From positions 520,094 to 584,093 of the forward strand of contig BCIJ01000011.1 in the NCBI GenBank assembly GCA_001599935.1: a stretch of DNA of 64,000 nt, in the 5' to 3' direction. The notes under the pieces were generated by a model. It searched no databases. It saw nothing but the letters and a program-made list of their open reading frames with translations, and was not told the DNA's origin. Positions 57,708 through 64,000 of the stretch are shown here, in pieces (positions within the stretch are counted from its first letter, which is position 1; the number at the start of each line of letters is the position of its first letter). The translations under genes and the position numbers were made by a program. This stretch comes from Holtermannia corniformis. Taxonomy: Eukaryota > Basidiomycota > Tremellomycetes > Holtermanniales.

Positions 57708-57999
57708 TGTGCTGATCGTGCTGGCCGGTCGCGGTGCTCTGGACGGCAGACAAGGCGACGACGACGGTGGGTTGTTGATGTTGGCGTTTAAGTTAGGCGT
57801 GATTCTAGTCGTGCGGCGTCAATAGTACCCCGCGGAGTTTCACCAAACGCCGATCGCCGCCGTCAACACCCCGCCGCCTCTCCCCTGCAAACTTCAACAT
57901 CCACAATCTTCTTCCACCATCCTCCCGGCGCAGCGCACACGCTCTCCTTAACTGGTGACAGCTCGAGCCTGCTAGCCAGCCGCCACCCGCTGGCCGGCC

Positions 58000-58991
58000 A
58001 TGTTCTTCATTGTTCGTGTCCAGCCCCACGACGCAATGTCCGGGGCGCGCTGACCGTGGCATGCATCTGTTTGGTTTGCTCTGCGTGCACACAGCGCGAG
58101 CTCGTACATACCATCCGACTCCACCCGTCATACTTTGGCGCTCAGCTCGAAGACTATGTCAAGCAGCGGCTGTATGAAGAGGTCGAGGGCGTGTGTGATG
58201 GCAAGTCGGGGTTAGTGTTGGGCTGGGTTGCGGAAAAAAGCTGACCCGTATAGATATATCATCACCGTGACCAGCATCAAGGAGATTGGTAACGGCAAGA
58301 TTCAACCGGGTACCGGCGAGGCCCGGTTCAAAGTCGCGTACGAAGCTATTGTCATGAAGCCGTTCAAGGGCGAGGTCGTCGAAGCCAAAGTCTCAAACGT
58401 CAACAAGGTTGGTTCGGCCGTGCTGCAGTCTGTAGTGTGCTCACGCCACGCAGATGGGCTTTTTCGCCGACGTCGGGCCATTGCCCGTTTTCGTCTCTTC
58501 CCACGTGAGTGTCTGTCTTTGCATCTTCTTGAAACCCACCACACCACTGTGCGACCGCCTCGGCGGCCGCACTCATGATGACAAGCAAGCATAGGGACAA
58601 CTAAACCCCATCTTTCGAGATGGAGGCTGTTGAAGTCGCACGGGAAGCTTCTTGTAGTAATTGAACTTATAATGTCCTGAACCCGCTCATCCCCCTTTCT
58701 TTCTCGATTTACTGCAGGAGACGGTACTGACGAGCCACCAGCTCGTCCACGCCGACATGAAATTCGATCCAAACTCGCAACCGCCAACGTTTGCGTCTGA
58801 AAACGAAGTGATTGAAAAGGGGAGTAAAGTCAGGATCCAGCTCGTAGGGACCCGAGTCGAAGCTGCCGAGATGGTGAGTCGTGTTTGCTCTTCATCTAGG
58901 CCATGCCTTGGCGCTGAAGAGTGGCTGACCCCGATAGTTTGCGATCGGCACGATTAAAAAGGATTACCTCGGCTTGATCCCCGAGGAATAA
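58000..58991 (+). CDS. RPB7: RNA polymerase II subunit Rpb7
   Basis: The stalk subunit that pairs with Rpb4 on RNA polymerase II. A four-codon first exon (MFFI) is joined to RELVHTIRLHPSYFGAQLED. The N-terminal domain ends in KVAYEAIVMKPFKGEVVEAK, and the OB-fold S1 domain has MGFFADVGPLPVFVSSH, then LVHADMKFDPNSQPP, ENEVIEKGSKVRIQLVGTRV and FAIGTIKKDYLGLIPEE at the C-terminus. The intron at 58505-58741 is 237 nt and may hold a small RNA. It diverges from the RAX1-like gene with 292 bp between starts. Confidence 0.95.
58575..58680 (+). ncRNA. Possible intronic C/D-box snoRNA
   Basis: Inside the RPB7 intron, a C-box consensus ATGATGA (58575-58581) and a D box CTGA (58677-58680) stand 106 nt apart, with a perfect 6-bp hairpin capped by TTCG at 58608-58623. 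No terminal stem pairing the two boxes was found and no rRNA target was identified, so this is a weak call. Confidence 0.25.
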
Positions 58992-59207
58992 CGTGTATAG
59001 CGAGGGTGGAAGGTGTATTGCATAGGATCGCATTGTGTGAATGGTAAACATTGGGACGAATGCAGAACACTGCTTATGACTAGACGCGCCGTGCCGCATG
59101 GATGGTTCATGAGGGGACGTGCGCTTGCCTGCAAAGCACGCAGTACACTAGACCTCGCACTCGTCAGTATCGAGCGCGATTACCCGCACGAACAGTGATG
59201 CGATACA

Positions 59208-60207
59208 TCACACCGATTTGACCTCCTGTCCACCGCCAGGACCCACGACCGTCTTGCGGAACGCAACGGTGCAGACCCGAGTCCCCGATTGGCCACCGAA
59301 CGAGAAAGCAGGGTGCGGCATGCGCGAGCTGTGCGAGTGTCAGTGCGTAAGCGAGGGCGGCAGGAAGCCTAAAAGGGAACTGACTGGTATTGGAGCCCTG
59401 TGATCCGTCAGTGAGCGGCACGGTGAGCCAGAACGCCAACTCACCAAGCTCGGGTTTCCCAAAGCGCTGCTTGACTTCGTCCTCTGTGAAATTACAGCTC
59501 GTGATCAAAAAGTAGCCTCCGGCCGTTACGAGCTTTGCGACTTTTTCTGGGTAGACTAGACTGGGCAGTCTGCCGTCGATGGGGTCATTGGATAGGCTGA
59601 GGGCATCGTACGTGCCCTTGTCCATGACGAGATCCCACTGCTCGGTAGAGCTATCTCTCAAGAGGTCGCCGACGCGCCATGAGACGGTTGAGGCGGATGG
59701 TGAGGCCAAGGCGTCTCTGCGTGCGAGTTCGACACGGCGCGAGAGTGCGATGGAATCGGGAGAATAGTCGATTCCTGTCAGGTCGTACGTCTGCTGGCTT
59801 GCGTCGTCGCTGTCGGTATCGGATTCAGGCGAGGATAGGAAAGAGAGTAGCAGGGTACCGTTGCCGGATCCGCATTCTAGGATACGAAGCGGCTGCGGTG
59901 GGTTCGCAGGCAGGTGTTTGAGTGCCCAAGTGTGCATTTTGGATATTGATGACTCGCCGAACCTATATCGTCAGCGGTCGCCGATGGCGGTCATGGTACA
60001 CACCAGACCTCGCCTTCGTCGCCGATGGCCTGTAGCGTCATGTCAGTACCGTAGTCAGCAGGAGCGTCAGCATACATCAAACGTCGCGACCTCTCGCCTG
60101 CACAAGCATTAGCGAACTCGCATCGCCTCGGCTCGTGCTGACCGATAGACGTCGTCCCAGTGCTCCTTGGTGCCGAGCTTTGACGGCGGCAGCTCTTCGT
60201 CTGGCAT
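59208..60207 (-). CDS. EFM4: EFM4-type lysine methyltransferase (METTL10 family)
   Basis: A SAM-dependent methyltransferase; known members methylate eEF1A on lysine. The N-terminal family motif is PPSKLGTKEHWDDVYRREVA. The SAM-binding loop is ILECGSGNGTLLLSFLSS, followed by LTGIDYSPDSIALSRR, VSWRVGDLL and WDLVMDKGTYDALSLSNDP, then GYFLITSCNFTEDEVKQRF. The C-terminus after splicing is HPAFSFGGQSGTRVCTVAFR. Six exons, short introns. It diverges from ATG3 with 222 bp between starts. Confidence 0.9.
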
Positions 60208-60429
60208 CCTGCTTTATCCAGAGTGCTGTCAGCACCGTACAGTCGATGAACAGACGGTTGAAAAAGTCGAGCGGGAAAGCAGCGTGTGTGCGGAGCCCCT
60301 GTTGGCATCCTCCACGCCGCCGCTCGACCATCCCCGGCGAGCACAAACGACCATCCACCGCACACGAGAGCACTCCAGCTCACTCGAGATTACTGCACAC
60401 GGTCCACACAACACTCGTACAACCCCGAG

Positions 60430-62253
60430 ATGAACAACCCGTTGCTCGCACTCCAGGTCGGTCGACAGGGGTCACCAAAGGACGGTGGCGAGCTTGCTGA
60501 CAGTTGGATACGATCGCAGAGCCAATACTGGGCCGTACGCGACTACCTCTCGCCGGTGGGTATCGTAGGACGGACACGACGAATACGACTGACACTGCCG
60601 CAGGTCCTGAGAGAGAGCAAGTTCAAAGAGCACGGGCGGATCACACCGGGTGCGTCAGTCTGCCTAGTCATTCAACTCGGCCATTCCATCACTCTAGCAG
60701 GTATACTATCCGAGTTGCAGTGCTGACCCGCCGTCTAGACGAGTTTGTCGCCGCCGGTGACTTTTTGACTTTCAAGTTTCCAGTCTGGCAGTGGTACGTG
60801 CTCGCCCTCTGGCGATCAGCTGGCCCAGCGCAAGTACGTGACTGATCTCACCTAGGGAGAAGGGAGATTCTGCGCGCGCTCGTGACTTTCTCCCGGCCGA
60901 TAAGCAGTATCTCATCACCCGCAATGGTGCGTACTCATGGCGCGATGGTATCGCTCACCACGCTCGTCAGTACCCTGCCTTCGACGAGCCACGACGCTCA
61001 ACTACACGGATGCGGATGAGGACGCAGAAAAGCTGTTGAACTTTATGGACGAGGTCAGCGCAGATTCCCGATCATGCGACGCTCTCTCAGTCTGGCTGTC
61101 AGCTGTCAACAGCTGCTATTCAGTCTTTGAAAACGTCCGCAATCAACCACCAGTAGCTGACTCTACTCGTAGGCTGACGAAGCTCCCGGACCGGATGGCA
61201 AGGTCAAATCAGCCAACGCCGAAGACGAGTGGGTGCAGACGCACGTCGGGCGCGGTCCGTTTTATTTGCACCCTACGCCACTATATCTCATACTTTCCCA
61301 GCCGCTCAGCCATCCAACGCAAACGCTACGACCCTGTCCGAGATCCCAGACATTGCCGACTCGCCAAAGCTCGAAGCTGGGATCGCAGACCTGAGCTTGC
61401 CCAAGGAAGACGAGATTCCCGACATGGATGATATTCCGGATATGGAGGGTGAAGGCTTGGAAGAGGAGGGCGACGATGCCGCCGTGCAGGTCGTCAGGCC
61501 GACTGCGTGAGTGCCGGCGATGCACGACCACGGATGTACCTTATGCCCCGCAGCGAAGAGGTCGAAAAATCAACCACGGGCCAGAACCTACTCCAGGTCC
61601 GGACATACGACTGCTTGATCTCGTACGACAAGCACTACCAGACCCCGCGCTTCTGGCTGCTAGGCTACGACGAGGTGCGTGCGAATCTGCATCAGCTGGC
61701 GTAGCTGAACCAATGCCTGCGAACAGAACAAGAACCCCCTCACGCCAACCCAAGTGTTCCAAGACGTCCCCGCCGATCACGCGTTCAAAACAATGACGAT
61801 GGAAGCCTTCCCTCACTCCGGTCAGCAGCTTGCGTCCGTCCACCCGTGCAAGCACGCGAGCGTCATGAAAAAGTTTATCGATCGGATGGACGATGCACAG
61901 GCTGCCCAGACTGCGCCAGTGGCGGCGGTGGCAGGCGGTAAAGACAAGGACAAGAAGAAATGGGGGATCGGCGGCATGGTGAGGAAAGTGACAGGTGGCG
62001 TGCAGACGCAATCTAGCGCGACCAAGGAACCGAGCTCGGGCTCAGACGATCAGCCAGAGACGGGGCTTCAAGTCGATTTCTACCTCGTCATTGTACGTCT
62101 GCCTCTCGGGTCATAGTATCGCTGACAGACGTCAAGTTTCTCAAATTCATCGCGAGTATCGTCCCGACGATCGAGGTGCGTCCGCTGTTACCCGTGCCGT
62201 GCGTGAGGGTGGACTGATCGGATCGACAGGTCGACAGCACGACCGCGTTCTAG
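60430..62253 (+). CDS. ATG3: Autophagy E2-like conjugating enzyme Atg3
   Basis: The E2-like enzyme that attaches Atg8 to phosphatidylethanolamine. The start is [20 protein letters not shown], then [40 protein letters not shown] and [14 protein letters not shown]. An acidic flexible insert ([20 protein letters not shown]) follows. The catalytic core has [40 protein letters not shown] and the active Cys in [15 protein letters not shown]. The C-terminal [20 protein letters not shown] is nearly invariant in Atg3. A Lys-rich insert with [11 protein letters not shown] lies between the Cys and the C-terminus. About nine introns. Confidence 0.95.
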
Positions 62254-62489
62254 ACTTTGCGCTTGGTCATGACCCACCCTACCTTGTACCTAGTATGTTC
62301 CGCCATGAAGCCTGCCGTCTGTCGATTCGCCTTTGCTGAGCTGACTGCCGTGCCGGGCGCGAGTTGGGCTCATCCGGAGAGTATGAAAGGACTACTGCCG
62401 GCCGAGACTGACAATGGCCATATACTCGGCTTGCGTTCCTCTGTTGGGCACTGACAGGTGGACCAGCCGAAGCTCAGCTGCTGCACAGG

Positions 62490-62496
62490 TATAAAG
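62490..62496 (+). promoter_or_regulatory. TATA box (TATAAAG) of Cys-rich gene 1
   Basis: A consensus TATA box 43 bp upstream of the ATG at 62533. Confidence 0.6.
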
Positions 62497-62532
62497 ACGC
62501 TGACGTACGTCTATCCACCCCTCGCTCATCCC

Positions 62533-63108
62533 ATGGTATCTATTCGGACACCTGGCACCTCGATCTACGTCTCGTACGACTACGGGCCCGAGCCCGAGTG
62601 TTGCGACGAATGCTGCGACGGTAGCTGTCAAGACGAATACTACGTCAAGCAGGTCTCCTCTCGTCCCACGACTCGATACGGGCAACCACCTCCAGGCCAT
62701 GAAGTCAGGCGCTGCCCATGTCCAACCTGCACACAGCTCCGTCTTGACGAAATCTTGAGACGAAGGGCGAGGCGGGAAGCGAACGATCTCAGATCCAGCG
62801 AGCCTCGACGGACACGCCCGCGCTACACGTCAGACCGATCCGACTGGCGTCGCTCGCGCGACGAATGGCCAAGGGATCCAAGTTACAACGAGACTCCCAG
62901 GAGTTCACGCGATTCGTTTCGGGACCGACCACCGCCGCGCGACGATCCATCTCGATGTAAATGGTGCGGTTCGGGCGCGATCAACACCATCATCGATGCA
63001 GAAACGGACGAAGAGTACCTGCGGTGCTATAACTGTCACTACGAGTTTGATGCCCCGTTGCCGGAAAGGGAGCCGCCACGCACGATGCGTTACCTTACTG
63101 ATCGATGA
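62533..63108 (+). CDS. Cys-rich protein with C-terminal zinc ribbon, tandem copy 1
   Basis: A single-exon ORF of 191 codons, no family recognised. Three Cys clusters are visible: CCDECCDGSC near residue 23, CPCPTC near residue 62, and a C-terminal zinc ribbon CKWCGSG...CYNCHYEF. Between them lies an Arg/Ser/Asp-rich disordered region (SDRSDWRRSRDEWPRD). The middle block RCPCPTCTQLRLDEILRRRA with REAND is shared with the next gene. There is no signal peptide or membrane helix, so an intracellular nucleic-acid or protein binder is possible. An upstream extension without ATG is open, but the TATA box position favours this start. Confidence 0.6.
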   Translation: MVSIRTPGTSIYVSYDYGPEPECCDECCDGSCQDEYYVKQVSSRPTTRYGQPPPGHEVRRCPCPTCTQLRLDEILRRRARREANDLRSSEPRRTRPRYTSDRSDWRRSRDEWPRDPSYNETPRSSRDSFRDRPPPRDDPSRCKWCGSGAINTIIDAETDEEYLRCYNCHYEFDAPLPEREPPRTMRYLTDR

Positions 63109-63447
63109 GCGCGCTGAATGGACGATACCTTTGTCAAGTTATGAGATGGAGGCTGTGCAGGCATAACGGATGCTTGGCTATCCTGATTGAAGCGATGTTG
63201 GCCCGGTCACGGCCTCATCAGACGCCATACAGGCTGATGCCCGCAGCGGCAATCAGCTGTCGTCTGGCTGGAGCTCTTGTGTAGTTGCCCCGGTCTGCCG
63301 CGGGGATCAGATGGCCGGCCTACAGGTACCAAGGAGGACCAAGAGGATCGGGCACTTGCTGCGGCAAAGGAAGCACAACTGTACTCCCTTCGCCACCCCG
63401 TCCTACAAATACCCTCCCTCCCGTCGGCCAGTCATCACCAAGTCGCA
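63109..63447. other. Intergenic between the two Cys-rich copies
   Basis: 339 bp; no TATA box or other gene recognised. Confidence 0.4.
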
Positions 63448-63711
63448 ATGTCGTATTCCGAATGGGTGCGCATCACAAACCAGGTGACAAACACCAAACG
63501 AGGGAAACGAAGGCCCTATCAAACGACCGAGACGGTGATCGACACATGGAGCAGACCGACGTCGACGCCGCGCAGTTCACGCAGTTCCGGGCCCGTCTAC
63601 AAAACGCATGATCCCAGGTGTGGTTGTACGGGCTGTACCAACGATCGCCTACGAGAGGTCATGGCTAAGCGAGCTGCGCGAGAAGCGAGTGGCTCACGCT
63701 CTGTCTCTTGA
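63448..63711 (+). pseudogene. Cys-rich tandem copy 2, truncated by a retroelement
   Basis: An ORF of 87 codons starting MSYSEWVRITNQ. Residues 55-82 (DPRCGCTGCTNDRLREVMAK, RAAREASGSRS) match copy 1 around its RCPCPTCT block: same Cys spacing, RL.E, RA.REA and RS. The remainder seen in copy 1, including the zinc ribbon, is missing, because at position 63700/63701 the sequence changes to Ty3/gypsy DNA, whose first bases supply the stop. It may still be expressed as a short protein; loss of function is inferred. Confidence 0.6.
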
Positions 63712-64000
63712 GAATACGCTCTGTCTGGAAGTATTCCAGGGCCTTGTGGTCTGTAACAATTGTGAATTCGGGCAGAGATTCCAGGTAGTGACGCCATCCG
63801 CGGATAGCCGCNACAATAGCCAAGAGTTCCTTGTCGTGAATGTCATAATTCAGTTCCGCGGGACCCATCTTACGAGACATGAAGGCAACAGGGTGCAATT
63901 CCTTGTTACTATCCTCTTGGGAGAGGACTGCAGCAATGGCAAAGTCTGAAGCATCACACTCAATGAGCGCAGGGAGGTCTGGATCAAAATGACGTAGCAC
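63701..64000 (-). mobile_element. Ty3/gypsy LTR retrotransposon fragment (RT end and RNase H)
   Basis: The minus strand reads from the window edge [64 protein letters not shown] and EYFQTERILKRQ. These include the RNase H catalytic Asp, Glu and Asp. Family proteins continue KRQARW..., but here identity ends at KRQ (63701-63709), so the downstream RNase H end and integrase are missing. The element continues beyond the window. One base (63812) is undetermined. Confidence 0.9.

Noticed and set aside
58617..63156. The 14-mer GAGATGGAGGCTGT present at 58617 and 63143
   Set aside because: Several 14-mer matches are expected by chance in 64 kb; flanks are unrelated.
1..64000. CRISPR arrays, operons, bacterial-type ribosome binding sites, rRNA genes
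   Set aside because: None present; the window is eukaryotic nuclear DNA.

Overview
The window is nuclear DNA from a fungus, most likely a basidiomycete yeast or a dimorphic relative. Protein-coding genes are broken by many short introns (about 45-60 nt, GT...AG, usually with a CTGAC-type branch point). The DNA is GC-rich and gene-dense (about 2 kb per gene), and the proteins are typical fungal housekeeping types. A compact Pucciniomycotina genome would fit, but that placement is inference; no rDNA or marker gene is present. All CDS spans below run from start codon to stop codon and include introns, whose exact borders were set by eye.

Layout. 151-5163: a calcium-regulated mitochondrial carrier (+), an aldo/keto reductase (-) and a small unknown helical protein (-). 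6050-11900: a BTB/POZ protein (+) and a GT61-type glycosyltransferase (+). 12097-15735: an SDR oxidoreductase (-) sharing a 190-bp divergent promoter with the tail-anchor insertase GET1 (+), then ribosomal protein L15 (-). 16346-27413: secreted GH31 alpha-glucosidase, a type I membrane protein, a disordered Lys-rich protein, mitochondrial DnaJ (MDJ1) and a conserved unknown protein, all (+). 27848-33856: a Cep57-like spindle pole protein (-) diverging from a Rieske/AIF-like flavoprotein (+). 33982-39812: Kelch protein KEL3/KLHDC4, an intron-containing tRNA-Glu(CTC), histone-fold DPB4/POLE3 and a PalI/Sur7 membrane protein, all (+). 39997-52366: tubulin cofactor E, glycogen branching enzyme, an unknown acidic nuclear-type protein, and a very large disordered Net1/Dnt1-like protein, all (-).

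52367-55608 is an accessory island. It holds four very small ORFs (about 70-90 codons). The first two align without gaps over 70 residues, and the third matches the N-terminal half of the second, so they look like a tandem family of unrecognised small amphipathic proteins. Three of the four have a clear TATA box 40-75 bp before the start. The third gene ends in a patch of hairpins and short repeats.

55609-62253 returns to housekeeping genes: RAX1-like RGS membrane protein (-) with a 643-nt intron, RPB7 (+), EFM4-type methyltransferase (-) and ATG3 (+). From 62533 to the end lies a second accessory zone: two tandem Cys-rich proteins sharing a Cys/Arg motif. The second is cut off at position 63700 by a Ty3/gypsy RNase H fragment that continues past the window.

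Functional themes are general cell biology: mitochondrial transport and folding (carrier, MDJ1, AIF-like), ER insertion (GET1), glycogen and starch/maltose metabolism (branching enzyme, alpha-glucosidase), microtubule and spindle functions (TBCE, Cep57-like), transcription and replication (RPB7, DPB4), and autophagy (ATG3). No operons, CRISPR arrays or biosynthetic clusters were seen. The best candidate for something undescribed is the 52.8-55.5 kb small-protein family.
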